Below, one piece after another: positions 54,414-63,589 of a DNA stretch of 64,000 nt (positions are counted from its first letter, which is position 1; each line of letters opens with the position of its first letter). A program made the position numbers and the translations under genes. The notes under the pieces were generated by a model, which saw only the letters and a list, made by a program, of their open reading frames with translations, did not search any database and had not been told where the DNA came from. This DNA comes from Akkermansia muciniphila (GTDB lineage Bacteria; Verrucomicrobiota; Verrucomicrobiia; Limisphaerales; UBA9464). The DNA is taken from NCBI GenBank assembly GCA_945861565.1, contig CAMAUY010000018.1, positions 1 to 64,000 on the forward strand. The letters run 5' to 3'.

Positions 54414-54872
54414 ATGTCGACCCTTCCGCCACTTCTCCGTGTCTGCCAATTGCTGAACGAAGCGGGCGCGAAGTATCTCCTCTGCGGTGCTCAAGCCTGC
54501 ATCCTCCATGGTCTCGTACGCACGACCGAAGACGTGGACATCCTCGTGGAAGCCACCGAGGAGAATTGCCGGAGAGTGATCGATGGTTTGTCTTACCTCG
54601 AAGACGGCGCGGCGCGCGAACTAACGCCACGCGACATCCTGGAGAACGTGGTCGTAAAAGTAGCCGATGAAGTTGAAGTGGACGTAAGCACCCACGCTTG
54701 GAAAGTCACCTATACCGATGCCATCAGTTCGGCGCGCGAAACGACTCTCGAAGGCGTGCGAGTACCTTTTCTGAATTTGGATTCACTGATCGCGAGCAAA
54801 GAAACCTACCGGGAGAAGGATGCCTGGGATCGGGCACAACTGTTGGAATTAAAGAGGCGGCAGCGACCCTAA
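54414..54872 (+). CDS. Nucleotidyltransferase-fold protein
   Basis: 152 residues from ATG 54414. The front has the minimal nucleotidyltransferase pattern: GAKYLLCGAQACILHG, R-T-T-E-D-VDILV (two acids coordinating metal), and a third acid in VEVDVSTHAW. The C-terminal half, VPFLNLDSLIASKETYREKD, is typical of the AbiEii/DUF6036-type group in which the enzyme adds nucleotides to protein or tRNA. With the 67-aa gene before it, it forms a two-gene module, perhaps a toxin-antitoxin system. Confidence 0.75.
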   Translation: MSTLPPLLRVCQLLNEAGAKYLLCGAQACILHGLVRTTEDVDILVEATEENCRRVIDGLSYLEDGAARELTPRDILENVVVKVADEVEVDVSTHAWKVTYTDAISSARETTLEGVRVPFLNLDSLIASKETYREKDAWDRAQLLELKRRQRP

Positions 54873-55189
54873 AATGCCCACGGAACTTCTAAGATCCGAA
54901 AGTATTTCCCCACTTCTGATACCACGAATTCCTGCGTGATGTTTTCTTCCTGGGCCAAAAAATTCGTGCCGGATTTTGCCCAAACCGCTAAGTCGCTCGA
55001 TGTTTCCAGCTGATACCTTTTGCCCAAGACCACTTTGAGGTTCACGTTAACTCGACTGACTTCGATGGAAAGTTCCGCTGCAAACTGTGGCGAACCGATA
55101 CGGACTGTTGGAAGACGAGTCACGGTCAAGCTCCGAAATCGGAGCATGGCCGAGAAGCTACAAAAAAATTTTGGGCCGCAGATTCGCAA
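54869..55189 (-). pseudogene. Orphan C-terminal module of a secreted protein
   Basis: The frame gives VVLGKRYQLETSSDLAVW, then FLAQEENITQEFVV and GKYFRILEV. This is the SSDL...W...T-E-F...FFR beta module that closes many large secreted proteins in Verrucomicrobiota. Only this end is present; the rest of the parent protein is missing, and the front runs into the divergent XRE gene. It ends 3 bp inside the nucleotidyltransferase gene's last codons. It is most likely a truncated remnant, though a small protein is possible. Confidence 0.5.
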
Positions 55190-55382
55190 ACTGCGTTACC
55201 ACCAGGGCCTCACCCAGGAGATGTTCGCTGCACGTTGTACGATTCGCGGGATGGAGTTGAGCCGTGCCACTCTCTCAAAGGTTGAAGCAAGGCTGCGTTG
55301 CGTCACGGACCAGGAGTTGGAGGTTTTTGCCGAAGCCCTCGGCGTTGAAATCAAGGTGCTTTATCCCGCCAAGCGGAAGTAG
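55146..55382 (+). CDS. XRE-family helix-turn-helix regulator
   Basis: 78 residues from ATG 55146. The HTH is FGPQIRKLRYHQGLTQEMFA, then AARCTIRGMELSRATLSKVE, and ends EVFAEALGVEIKVLYP, the usual XRE spacing. The insert CTIRGMEL between helices 2 and 3 is somewhat longer than normal. It probably represses a nearby promoter, either its own or that of an accessory gene. Neighbouring nucleotidyltransferase and remnant genes suggest a recently rearranged spot. Confidence 0.8.
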   Translation: MAEKLQKNFGPQIRKLRYHQGLTQEMFAARCTIRGMELSRATLSKVEARLRCVTDQELEVFAEALGVEIKVLYPAKRK

Positions 55383-55447
55383 GTTCAAATGCAAGCGCAT
55401 GAGTCCTCGTTGACGACACCGGACTTCAACGATAATTTCCCGCCTCC

Positions 55448-56863
55448 ATGTTCTCCCTCGGCCACCAGACGGTCCGACTCTGTGACGGCGTTTCGCGCCG
55501 GGAGATGCTCCGTCTGGGCGGGCTGAGTTGCCTCGGGTTGTCCCTGCCCACCCTGCTGGAGACTCACGTCAAGGCTGCGAGCACGAAAATCATCCCGCGT
55601 GAATCCTTTGGCCGGGCCAAGTCGTGCCTCCTGATCTTTTTGGGCGGCGGGCCGCCGCAACACGAGACGTTTGATCCCAAACCGGAAGCGCCGATGGAGA
55701 TTCGCGGTGAGTTCCGGGCCATTCGCACCAAAGTTCCCGGCATGCAGTTTTCCGAACTGCTCCCACGAACGGCCCAAATCGCCGACCGCCTCGCCGTGAT
55801 TCGCTCGATGACCACGGACGTGAATAGCCATTCTTCCAGCGGTTATTGGATGATGACTGGTTATCCCCATCCGGCGGGCCAGGCCGAAACGCAGGCGAGT
55901 GCGGAGGACTGGCCCAGTCTGACCGCTGTGGTGGGTGCGCTGAAACCCAATCCACGCTCCCCGTTCTCCTCGGTCATATTGCCCGAACCGATGGTCAACA
56001 ACCCGTCCATTCCCTGGCCCGGCCAAGATGGCGGACTGATGGGGCCGACGTGGCATCCGCAGATGTTCCGGTGCGATCCCTCGGCACCCCAATTTCAAGT
56101 GGATGGCATGGCCCTGCCGGAAGGCTTGTCCGAGGTGCGCCTGACCGAGCGCGTGGGGTTGATGAAACAGCTCGACCACCATTTTCTCCGAGTATCGGAC
56201 AACGAACAAATGGCCGCCGTGGTCCGGTCACAACAACAAGCCTTCGACGTGGTGCGCTCCAGCGCAACGCGCGCTGCCTTCGAGTTGGAACGTGAATCGG
56301 CGTCCGTCCGCGACCGTTACGGACGGCACAAGTTCGGGCAAAGCGTCCTGCTCGCCCGCCGGATGATCGAGGCGGGTGTACGGTTGGTCCAGGTGAACTG
56401 GCCACGTGAACCCGGAAGTCTCACGATGAATAATCCGATGTGGGATACGCACACGGACAACGCCGGCCGGGTTCGCGACGTCCTCTGCCCAACCTTCGAC
56501 GGAGCCTTCGCCACGCTTATCACCGACTTGGAGGAACGCGGCCTGCTGGACGAAACGTTGGTGGTGGTAATGGGCGAATTTGGACGCTCGCCGAAAATCA
56601 ACACGTCCGGCGGGCGTGATCATTGGGGACATTGCTTTTCCATTGCCCTGGCGGGCGCGGGTACCGGCAGCGGGCAACTCATTGGCGCCAGTGATCGCGA
56701 CGGCGCGTATCCCGTGAGCCGCCCGATCCGGCCGCCCGATTTGGTCGCGACGATCTTCCATTTGCTTGGCCTAGACCCGCGGGCCGAATTTCTCGACCCG
56801 CTAGGCCGGCCACGTTTGCTCACCAACGGAGGCGATCCTATACGCGAATTGATCGGGGCTTGA
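55448..56863 (+). CDS. DUF1501 (sulfatase-like) protein
   Basis: A 471-aa protein of the alkaline-phosphatase superfamily. The N-terminal VSRREMLRLGGLSCLGLSLP is a Tat signal. Then come LLIFLGGGPPQHETFDPKPE (metal-binding Asp), MTTDVNSHSSSGYWMMTG, VVMGEFGRSPKINTSGGRDH and WGHCFSIALAGAG, all signature blocks of DUF1501. The family is very frequent in Planctomycetes and Verrucomicrobiota, usually after a DUF1553/DUF1549 gene. Here no such partner is present, so it stands alone. Role unknown; a periplasmic hydrolase of sulfate or phosphate esters is the guess. Confidence 0.92.
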   Translation: MFSLGHQTVRLCDGVSRREMLRLGGLSCLGLSLPTLLETHVKAASTKIIPRESFGRAKSCLLIFLGGGPPQHETFDPKPEAPMEIRGEFRAIRTKVPGMQFSELLPRTAQIADRLAVIRSMTTDVNSHSSSGYWMMTGYPHPAGQAETQASAEDWPSLTAVVGALKPNPRSPFSSVILPEPMVNNPSIPWPGQDGGLMGPTWHPQMFRCDPSAPQFQVDGMALPEGLSEVRLTERVGLMKQLDHHFLRVSDNEQMAAVVRSQQQAFDVVRSSATRAAFELERESASVRDRYGRHKFGQSVLLARRMIEAGVRLVQVNWPREPGSLTMNNPMWDTHTDNAGRVRDVLCPTFDGAFATLITDLEERGLLDETLVVVMGEFGRSPKINTSGGRDHWGHCFSIALAGAGTGSGQLIGASDRDGAYPVSRPIRPPDLVATIFHLLGLDPRAEFLDPLGRPRLLTNGGDPIRELIGA

Positions 56864-56906
56864 TCGGGGCATTGTCGCCGACAATGCGAATGAGAATTGC
56901 TTCCCC

Positions 56907-57131
56907 TTAACGAACCGACGCGACTTGCTCTGGAGTTTCGGTCGCGGGAGCAAGGGCAACGGTCGAGGCGGGGGGCGCGGGAGGCGGGGCATAAAGCAGC
57001 CCGCGCCATAACGGGCCGCCAGGAATTAAAAAGTCAATCGGCGAAACACTCTTCGACGCGTTGATGCCGCTGCATCCGACCGCGAAGATTTGCAGGGTGG
57101 CTAAGGTAACCAACCATAATGTTTTCCGCAT
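56907..57131 (-). CDS. Small lipoprotein
   Basis: 74 residues from ATG 57131 (MRKTLWLVTLATLQIFAVGC): a classic lipoprotein signal with the Cys at residue 20. The mature part is short, Pro/Ala-rich (PPPAPPASTVALAPATETP) and lacks a fold I know. It is convergent with the DUF1501 gene. Confidence 0.75.
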   Translation of the reverse strand: MRKTLWLVTLATLQIFAVGCSGINASKSVSPIDFLIPGGPLWRGLLYAPPPAPPASTVALAPATETPEQVASVR

Positions 57132-57320
57132 GGGTATCACTGATCGGCCAGGGTAAATCCTCTCAACAGGTTCGCAACAGCTAATTCTTCGACTCGCCCG
57201 CCGTTGGGGCGCAAATCTGGCCTGATATCACTCCTCGCGGCGATGCGGGGTGTCGCAGCCGACGTGAGTCCCACCGCTCGCGCACGTTGGCAAGCGGACG
57301 CGGCAATTCCGGTCTTACGC

Positions 57321-58115
57321 TCACTTCGCGAGTGGCATCCGCATGGTTTGCTGGAGGTCTAGCAGCGGCTGCTGGCTGATGCCGATGAAGCCCTGCCGCG
57401 GGTGCGTGATGTCGAAGATGAGGGCGATGACGGCGGTAATGAGCAGCGGGAGCGCGATATTCGCAAAAGCCGAACGCGCTCCGACCGCGCCCGCGCCGTA
57501 GGATGTCGTGAAGCAACCGAAACCCGCGACCAGGATTACGAGCACAACGACCAGGACCGGAATGCGGTTGCGCCCTGCGGAGATCCGCTCGGCATCGGTA
57601 TCGATCATTTCATTCAGCGCGACGATAAAGGTAGCGGTGATCGGCGTCGCCGCTTCCCTGGCCGCCGTCTCAGCGTGCTGCCAGAGTTCGTTCTCAATCT
57701 TCCCACTCAGGCCCAGACCCTCGGCGAGCAGTGCGGGATCACTGGCTAGCCGTTCGAATTTCAGCCTCACATCCACGTAATGGCGGAGTAAGTCCTTCAC
57801 CGGCGTCCGGTGCGCCTCCGGTAGGAGGCCCGCACGCAGCCAAGTCGTGCCAACCGCATTGGCCTCCTTCAAGACGAGGTCACGCCGGATCTCGAAGCGG
57901 TCAACCCCCATGGAAAACGTGAAACCGAGCAGCAGGCCGAGCAGTGCGAGCGCCGCACCTTGCACCCCGCCAATCTGGCTCCTGCGCGCCTTGTCGTGCA
58001 CCGTGAAGAGGTGCAAGCCGATACGGTAACCCAACTCCCCCAGCCCCAGCAGCAGGGTGGCGACGAGGGCGGAAAAAATCAGGAGATTGTCGAAGAGGAA
58101 AGGAGGCTGAGCCAT
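57321..58115 (-). CDS. DUF4239-like membrane protein
   Basis: 264 residues from ATG 58115 (MAQPPFLFDNLLIFSALVAT); the frame is open to 58178 but the extra front is hydrophilic. Two membrane helices lie near the start (LIFSALVATLLLGLGELGY and GAALALLGLLLGFTFSMG), a long helical loop follows (VDRFEIRRDLVLKEANAVGT), and two more helices lie at the end (IPVLVVVLVILVAGFGCFTT; ANIALPLLITAVIALIFDIT). This matches DUF4239, a bestrophin-like family, which may form an anion channel. No partner genes are obvious. Confidence 0.8.
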   Translation of the reverse strand: MAQPPFLFDNLLIFSALVATLLLGLGELGYRIGLHLFTVHDKARRSQIGGVQGAALALLGLLLGFTFSMGVDRFEIRRDLVLKEANAVGTTWLRAGLLPEAHRTPVKDLLRHYVDVRLKFERLASDPALLAEGLGLSGKIENELWQHAETAAREAATPITATFIVALNEMIDTDAERISAGRNRIPVLVVVLVILVAGFGCFTTSYGAGAVGARSAFANIALPLLITAVIALIFDITHPRQGFIGISQQPLLDLQQTMRMPLAK

Positions 58116-58595
58116 GGAGTCGGTTGCGTCGTCGATGGACTGGACTACCGGTGCCCTGGGAATCGCCACGGAGGGCAAGGTCTCGGTCCACGCGTTCGCT
58201 CAGGCGCGATGCGAGGATCGTGCTCCGCTCGATTTTGGCGGCTAGGTTTTCTCCGCCGAGGCGGAGGCAGGTGAACCGGTCGGTTTGGCATTGAGCGAGA
58301 ATTGGTTAACGCTTCACCACGGTCAGGGATATCAGGATTCTTGGCAATGCCAGCTTCTCCAGCGGCATCCACAATTTATCGATCGACGGCGCAGAGCAAG
58401 GGAACTCGCTTTGGAAATGCAAACTCCTTGCACCGAAGCACACGAAGCAAACAAAGAATCTCCCTGTCTTTGTCTGCCTTCGCTTCCATTGATTGCTCCT
58501 GCCTCCAGCCGACAATATCGGGATGCACCGGTGGACGTCCGCGCTCCGTTTCCGCGCTTGCCACGGGCCAGAGGTGCTGTTAATTCCGAAGCGCA
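58116..58595. other. 480-bp intergenic stretch with an imperfect palindrome
   Basis: No convincing gene. Frames on both strands are short and follow a low-complexity repeat. At 58433-58489, CGAAGCACACGAAGCAAACA and its continuation pair imperfectly with TCTTTGTCTGCCTTCGCTTC downstream. This resembles the short palindromic repeats scattered in such genomes. Confidence 0.5.
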
Positions 58596-58877
58596 ATGAA
58601 AATGCTTTTCAGCGCTGTGTTATTCGCCTTGCTGCTATCATCGAGTTCCGCCCGCGCGGGCGACGACCCGGGCTTGCGCTTCGCAGCCGTCACCGTGGAT
58701 ATATTCATCGCCCGGCCCTTCACGTTTGCCGTCAGCTTGCTGGGCGGCGTGCTCTGGACTGTGGCGCTGCCCATCACAGCGCCGACGCACACAATGAAGG
58801 ATTCCTTCGACACTTTGGTTCGGACTCCCTGGGATCTAACCTTCGAACGCAGTCTCGGTGATTTCGGCGAAGAATAG
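58596..58877 (+). CDS. Small exported protein
   Basis: A 93-aa protein. It starts with a signal peptide (MKMLFSAVLFALLLSSSSAR, cleaved after ARAG), then one more hydrophobic stretch (FTFAVSLLGGVLWTVALP), and ends DLTFERSLGDFGEE. Proteins of this type recur in proteobacteria and relatives as 'multidrug transporter'-labelled small proteins, but they are too short to be transporters. Function unknown. No neighbour is close enough to suggest an operon. Confidence 0.7.
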   Translation: MKMLFSAVLFALLLSSSSARAGDDPGLRFAAVTVDIFIARPFTFAVSLLGGVLWTVALPITAPTHTMKDSFDTLVRTPWDLTFERSLGDFGEE

Positions 58878-59098
58878 ATTCGTCCCTGCGCCGCCGGCCC
58901 CCGTACGCGCGACTTTCCTGGCGCAGTGTTTCGACGCGGGTGATCGAGTCTTCCGCGGGGCGTATCGGCTCAGTCTTATCGGTCTGGGCATCCGAAAAAG
59001 TGCCAGGCTCACTTCCATTGTGAGTTGACGAGATGTTCAACCCGTCCTTTCTCTTTCGGGTGGAATCAGGACGCCGAATTGACCGGGAGAGGCTCTGC

Positions 59099-59902
59099 TC
59101 AGAGATCGATGTCCCGTTTTACCCAATTGGCGCGCATATCCAGATAGATCTGGTTGCGTCCCCCCCTGTGGCCGGACCAGCCCTTTCGGGGAGGCACGCT
59201 CTCGCCCACGGTCCACTGGCTGTTGAAGTCAGTCCACCAACTCTTTTCAAAAAAAGGGCACATCAACCATTCCTCATGTGAAACACTGTCGTTACGTTTG
59301 ATAGCCACGCTGAGCGGCGTTCGTCCCCGCAGGTAACGGGCTTGTTCCGGATCCAATTCCGCCAATTTGTCGCTGATGTAATTGGCCAAGCCCTTTTCCG
59401 GTTGGTCCACGCCCTCTGCCTTCCACGGGCTGTTGAAGTGTTTGAGCCAGGAATCTTGCGTGACGATAGGGGTCGTGGGACACCGCCAGATTCGGACGTT
59501 ATCTAAATAAGGATGCAGCAGAGGCATGAAGGAGCCCATGCTGTTGTAGCGTTTACCGCTGGCATTAACCGGGGGCGTCAACTGCAGGTGCGCATCGGCC
59601 ACCCACGGCATCCGATCGTTGAACTCGCTTAGATACACGGTTGTACCGACCGCGATTTGGTGCAAGTTCGACAAGCAGGCGGACCTTTTGGCCGATTGTT
59701 TGGCGTGGGCAAACGCCGGCAACAGCATGCCCGCCAGGATGCCAATGATCGCGATGCAGACCAACAGTTCGATCAGGGTGAACCCAACTCGACGGCATCT
59801 AATAATCTGGAGGGGAGAGGTCACGTCATCTTCAGCGTCCGGATGACAGTACCTACCCGTGTCAAACGCAAGAAAAAGCGACGGTCCAGTTGATTTGATC
59901 AA
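59099..59902 (-). CDS. Pseudopilin-like protein (type II secretion-type leader)
   Basis: A 267-aa protein. The leader CRRVG is followed by [20 protein letters not shown], the prepilin N-terminal helix cut by PilD-type peptidase. The remainder, with [20 protein letters not shown] and near the end [18 protein letters not shown], is the globular head typical of the single-gene pseudopilins that are multiplied in Verrucomicrobiota. The pre-leader from ATG 59902 is long (about 40 aa); GTG 59824 would give a more normal 13-aa leader. Likely exported and held at the inner membrane or built into a fibre. Confidence 0.85.
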   Translation of the reverse strand: MIKSTGPSLFLAFDTGRYCHPDAEDDVTSPLQIIRCRRVGFTLIELLVCIAIIGILAGMLLPAFAHAKQSAKRSACLSNLHQIAVGTTVYLSEFNDRMPWVADAHLQLTPPVNASGKRYNSMGSFMPLLHPYLDNVRIWRCPTTPIVTQDSWLKHFNSPWKAEGVDQPEKGLANYISDKLAELDPEQARYLRGRTPLSVAIKRNDSVSHEEWLMCPFFEKSWWTDFNSQWTVGESVPPRKGWSGHRGGRNQIYLDMRANWVKRDIDL

Positions 59903-60087
59903 ACAATGGACCTGTCACTTTTGCCCGCCCGACTTCGGCAACTTTTTCTGGGACGCGCTCATCGCTGCAACGGCCCGCGAGCGACCGTTGGATCGCACCG
60001 CATATACTGGAAGAACTTCATCGATTCGGGTTGTTCGACCTGCGAGTGCGATCGTTATAAGCGTGAACATGCAGGTCGGCTCGTCCG

Positions 60088-61416
60088 CTATTTTCTCACG
60101 CCTTCGGATGAGCCGATGCTGAACAGATGTTTGTCGCCTCGAACCAAGAGCCGGTCGTTGGCCAGCGCCAGGGAAGCCACGATCCGTTCGCCCATGGGGT
60201 TTTCACCGAGAAGCTCGAAGTTCTCGCCCACTTTGGCGGTGAAAACCACGCCATCCTCGCGGGCGGCATAGAGCAGGCCGTTGGCGATGACCGGGGAGGC
60301 ATAGTAGCTGGCAGCCCCCTTGGGGAGCGCCGCCGTCCAGAGCGTCCGGCCGGTTTTCGGATCCAGACAGACGATTTCACCGCGATGACGGAGGAGGTAA
60401 ACACGTCCGTCGTAGGCTACCGGGGTGGTCACAAACACGCCTACGTCGTCGCGCTTCCACGCGCGGTGGGTGGTGGTCACGTCATCCTGGCCATCCAGTT
60501 TGATGGCATGAATCCGAGCCTGGCCTGGCCGATCATCCCGGCCAACTGGAATGATCGCTAGGTTGCCTTGGACGACGGGAGAGGCAATGGCGGGCCAATA
60601 GGCGGTGTTTTCCGGATTGAATCCCGCGCAGGACCAAAGCAGGTGACCGTCGGCCGCCGCATGCGCGGTCAAACGGTCTGCACCCCAGATCAGGAACGCC
60701 TGGCGTCCTGCGTACTGGAAGAGAATAGGAGTGGTATAGCCGTTGTCGTTCTCGGTGGGGACCTTGAAATTACGCTGCGTTTGCCAGCGCAGTTCCCCGG
60801 TGGCCTTGTCAAAACCCGCGATCCAGGAATCGCCCCCGTGTAGGCGGGGCAGGATAACGTGGTTCTCCGTCACGACGGGTGAGCTGCCCTGATCCCAGAA
60901 CAAATTTTCCGCCCCAAAGCGTTCGGTGAGATTGATCTTCCATCGGATCGAACCGTCGAACTCGAGCGCCGCAAGATGCCCGCTGCGGAAATACACGAAC
61001 AACCCTTTGCCATCGGTGACTGGGGAGGCGTTGCAGCTGGAGCCCAACGTTCGATGTTTGGGGGGGCTTTCTGTGCCCAGCTTGGTTTGCCAGATCTGCT
61101 GGCCGGAAAAATCCAGCGCTAGCACCGCGTCCTGACCCTCCGCGGGTGTCGTCAGGTGAATCTGATTCCGCCAGACCACCGGGGTGGAGCCGCCTTTGCC
61201 GGGCAGTGCAAACTTCCAGGCAACACTTTCAGCATTCCAACGACCCGGAAAGGCTCCCGTCGCGGTGCTGCCAGTGCCGGAAGGCCCGCGCCAGTTCGGC
61301 CAGTCCGTCGCGACCGACGGAGCCACCGCGCCCCGCGTCGCCACCGTGGCCGCTGCGACCAACGCAAGCGCCATCCATGGCCGGCGATCAATCAATGAGA
61401 GCAAGGAAGGGTCCAT
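60088..61416 (-). CDS. PQQ-like beta-propeller protein
   Basis: 442 residues from ATG 61416 (MDPSLLSLIDRRPWMALALV), a signal-anchor; the frame is open further upstream but lacks homology. WPNWRGPSGTGS is the canonical front of verrucomicrobial/planctomycetal PQQ-type propellers. The repeated blade motifs follow (STPVVWRNQIHLTT; LDFSGQQIWQTKL; ASPVVQGNLAIIPVG; LDPKTGRTLWTAALP). Quinone-binding residues of true dehydrogenases are not evident, so a BamB-like structural or sensor propeller is more likely than an enzyme. It lies between two pseudopilin genes on the same strand. Confidence 0.88.
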   Translation of the reverse strand: MDPSLLSLIDRRPWMALALVAAATVATRGAVAPSVATDWPNWRGPSGTGSTATGAFPGRWNAESVAWKFALPGKGGSTPVVWRNQIHLTTPAEGQDAVLALDFSGQQIWQTKLGTESPPKHRTLGSSCNASPVTDGKGLFVYFRSGHLAALEFDGSIRWKINLTERFGAENLFWDQGSSPVVTENHVILPRLHGGDSWIAGFDKATGELRWQTQRNFKVPTENDNGYTTPILFQYAGRQAFLIWGADRLTAHAAADGHLLWSCAGFNPENTAYWPAIASPVVQGNLAIIPVGRDDRPGQARIHAIKLDGQDDVTTTHRAWKRDDVGVFVTTPVAYDGRVYLLRHRGEIVCLDPKTGRTLWTAALPKGAASYYASPVIANGLLYAAREDGVVFTAKVGENFELLGENPMGERIVASLALANDRLLVRGDKHLFSIGSSEGVRK

Positions 61417-61625
61417 GGGTTGGAGAGTGCGGCGAACCCTCCGGTATGAAAAGCCCTGAGTGACCGTGCCGTAGAGAAAATAGATATAAAGTGAAAGGTT
61501 TAATTGAGGTTCACTTGGGGTCGAAATATTGAGGCTGTCACTTTGTTTTCGCTCCACAAAAGCCGATCCCTCCAGGAATGACTTCTAATCCATGACCCAC
61601 AATGAAATTAGACCTGCCACTTTAT

Positions 61626-62381
61626 CTAGTAGAAGGTGGTCTGATTGCCCGACTGTTGCCATTGCATTTGCGCGCGCGATCGGGTTTCGACGTGTCCATC
61701 GGCGAAGGCGAGATTGATGTTTAGCAGGGTGTTGCCCTGGGAGTGGCCAGCCACCACTTTGAGAACATTGGTTTGCTTCTGACCGATCGCGAGGCAGAAA
61801 TCGGTGATTACCGGTTGCAATGCCGAGTTCGAGTCCTCCAGCCGGGTGGGCCAGCCATCCTGCGTCCGGCTCACCGTGCCGCCCGTCTTCGGTGTTGGAA
61901 ACATTTCGCCGTCTTCCAGGGGTCGAGGCACCCACCAGCAATGCCGCAGTTGGGCGAAGCCTGGGTAATCCTTGCGAAAGAATTCGTTGAGATCCGTGAC
62001 TGTCGCCAGAGGTTTCTTCTTGTTGGCTAGAAACCAATCGCTGGCTTCCTTGAGCTCCCAGGGTCTGACCGGGCAATGCCACATGGCGAGGGTCAATCCG
62101 TACTTCTCGAGGCCGGGTGCCATGCCGAGCGAGACGTCCCATGGATTCAATCCCGTTCGGGGCATTCTAAAAGCGGGCAGACGACCCCGGCTGTCGTCGA
62201 GGGCATACACATTCACGGCAATGCCCCATTGTCGATAATTCGAGGTGCAATTAACCATCTTGGCGCGGAACTTGGCCTTGGCGAGCGCAGGCAGCAGCAT
62301 TCCGGCGAGGATCGCGATGATGGCGATCACCACCAGCAATTCGATGAGCGTGAAACCGCGGGAAAAGCGACGAGTCTTCAT
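61626..62381 (-). CDS. Pseudopilin-like protein (second copy)
   Basis: A 251-aa protein. MKTRRFSRG precedes [20 protein letters not shown] and LPALAKAK, the textbook prepilin leader with Glu at +5. Then comes a head with a conserved end, [20 protein letters not shown] (the FADGH motif of DUF1559-like and related heads). It is related to the copy at 59.1 kb by its leader but not closely in the head. Likely exported. The PQQ gene follows it after about 210 bp. Confidence 0.92.
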   Translation of the reverse strand: MKTRRFSRGFTLIELLVVIAIIAILAGMLLPALAKAKFRAKMVNCTSNYRQWGIAVNVYALDDSRGRLPAFRMPRTGLNPWDVSLGMAPGLEKYGLTLAMWHCPVRPWELKEASDWFLANKKKPLATVTDLNEFFRKDYPGFAQLRHCWWVPRPLEDGEMFPTPKTGGTVSRTQDGWPTRLEDSNSALQPVITDFCLAIGQKQTNVLKVVAGHSQGNTLLNINLAFADGHVETRSRAQMQWQQSGNQTTFY

Positions 62382-62917
62382 GGCGTTATCGAGAGCAGGA
62401 ATTATTGCTGAGAAGTCCCTTTATTGACGCACCGCGATTACGGAGAGTGTTTCGTTTATCTGCAAAATGGATTTCTGGGGCACGGTCCGCGCACGGTAGT
62501 TGCCTGTCAATGCGCTTTCGGAGGCCCAAATCCGCGGATAAAGGAGAGGAGAACCGCGGATGAACACGGATTGACGCGGATAGAAAGGGCATGGAATCTG
62601 CGTCTATCGGCGTTTATCCGTGGTTCTCATTCCTCGATAGTCGGTGGCGACAAGTTCAATTCTCAAGGCAAGCACAGTCTACGCGGAAATAGCGCTGCGT
62701 GCCCGTGTTGGGAAGTGCCCCGAACGCGGTCTTGGACTGGAGTGGTATGCGCGCGGCGCATTCGTGTTCAATACAGCATATATAACATTTGCAATCGAAA
62801 AAAGCACAGGAGAGAGCTTTTTCTCTCATTTTCAGATTCCTATCCGCGGATCAGGGGGAGGGCTTCAAGCCCGTCGAGTGGGGCATTGCTGATAAGTGAT
62901 TCCACGTTCTCGTTTTT
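62382..62917. other. 536-bp intergenic stretch with a palindromic repeat
   Basis: No gene is convincing here. It holds the inverted repeat at 62549-62628 and a weakly AT-rich segment near 62760-62830 that could contain a promoter. The frames across it are short and repeat-driven. Confidence 0.5.
62549..62628. repeat. Imperfect 29-bp inverted repeat
   Basis: Bases 62549-62577 match the reverse complement of 62600-62628 at 24 of 29 positions, with a 22-base spacer. The arms read as GAACCGCGGATGAACACGGA-like sequence, a wording seen as a dispersed repeat in many Verrucomicrobiota genomes, so it is likely a MITE/REP-like element. Confidence 0.75.
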
Positions 62918-63589
62918 TTAGCGTCCGAGCGTCGACTTGTAGTCCGGCGGAGGTTCCCCGTAGCCCAACTTCCGGCGTGCGATAGCCGGTTCGATGATAT
63001 CGCGCCGGACGTCTATCTCCTGTCCAAAGAACTCCCGCCACAATCGTCGGGTGTTCTCCGGGTAGCGATTGGGTGAATCATCGTCGAAAGCGGGTCGAAA
63101 AAGATCCACCGCGTTTTGGAGCTCGTGTTGTAGTTCCTCGGCGGTCGGGTGGCCCGTGAGTTCGCGTACGCGTCGGAAGGCTTGCAGATCCTTCGGTTCC
63201 AGCCGGTCGAGCTTGCCGATGAGAATATCGATCGGGTGCGGGAACGCGAGCGTCACGTTGGCGAGCGTCACGACCTTGGCGCGCTGCCGCCAGCGGGGGC
63301 TGGTTCGGAAGCTCAACTCAAACCCGAATTCCAAATGAAGACCGCCCTGGGACTTGTCCAAGCCCGCAGCCGCAATGAGGCCACTCAAATCTTCGTCGTC
63401 ATCCGAGAACAAGTCCACGTCACCGCTGAGCAACTGACGATCGACGGTGAGCTGCAACGGCGCAGAACCATACACAGTGAGATGAAACGCACGGTCGACC
63501 GGTAGCGCCACCAGGAACTTCTGAAGCAACCGGCCAGCGGGTGCGGTCCAGTCAACCTCTGCGCGCCACCAGTTTGCAGTCGAATTCAT
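62918..63589 (-). CDS. Nucleotidyltransferase-like protein (DUF6036 type)
   Basis: 223 residues from ATG 63589. The fold signs are LTVYGSAPLQLTVDRQL, then SGDVDLFSDDDEDL (paired acids) and later HPIDILIGKLDRLEPKDLQA, typical of DUF6036/AbiEii-like nucleotidyltransferases. A usual GS-x(10-12)-D-x-D motif is present in relaxed form (GSAPLQ...GDVDLF). It lies right after, and overlaps, an 89-aa ORF, forming a two-gene module like the one at 54.2-54.9 kb. A nucleotidyl-adding toxin or its neutraliser are possible roles. Confidence 0.75.
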   Translation of the reverse strand: MNSTANWWRAEVDWTAPAGRLLQKFLVALPVDRAFHLTVYGSAPLQLTVDRQLLSGDVDLFSDDDEDLSGLIAAAGLDKSQGGLHLEFGFELSFRTSPRWRQRAKVVTLANVTLAFPHPIDILIGKLDRLEPKDLQAFRRVRELTGHPTAEELQHELQNAVDLFRPAFDDDSPNRYPENTRRLWREFFGQEIDVRRDIIEPAIARRKLGYGEPPPDYKSTLGR

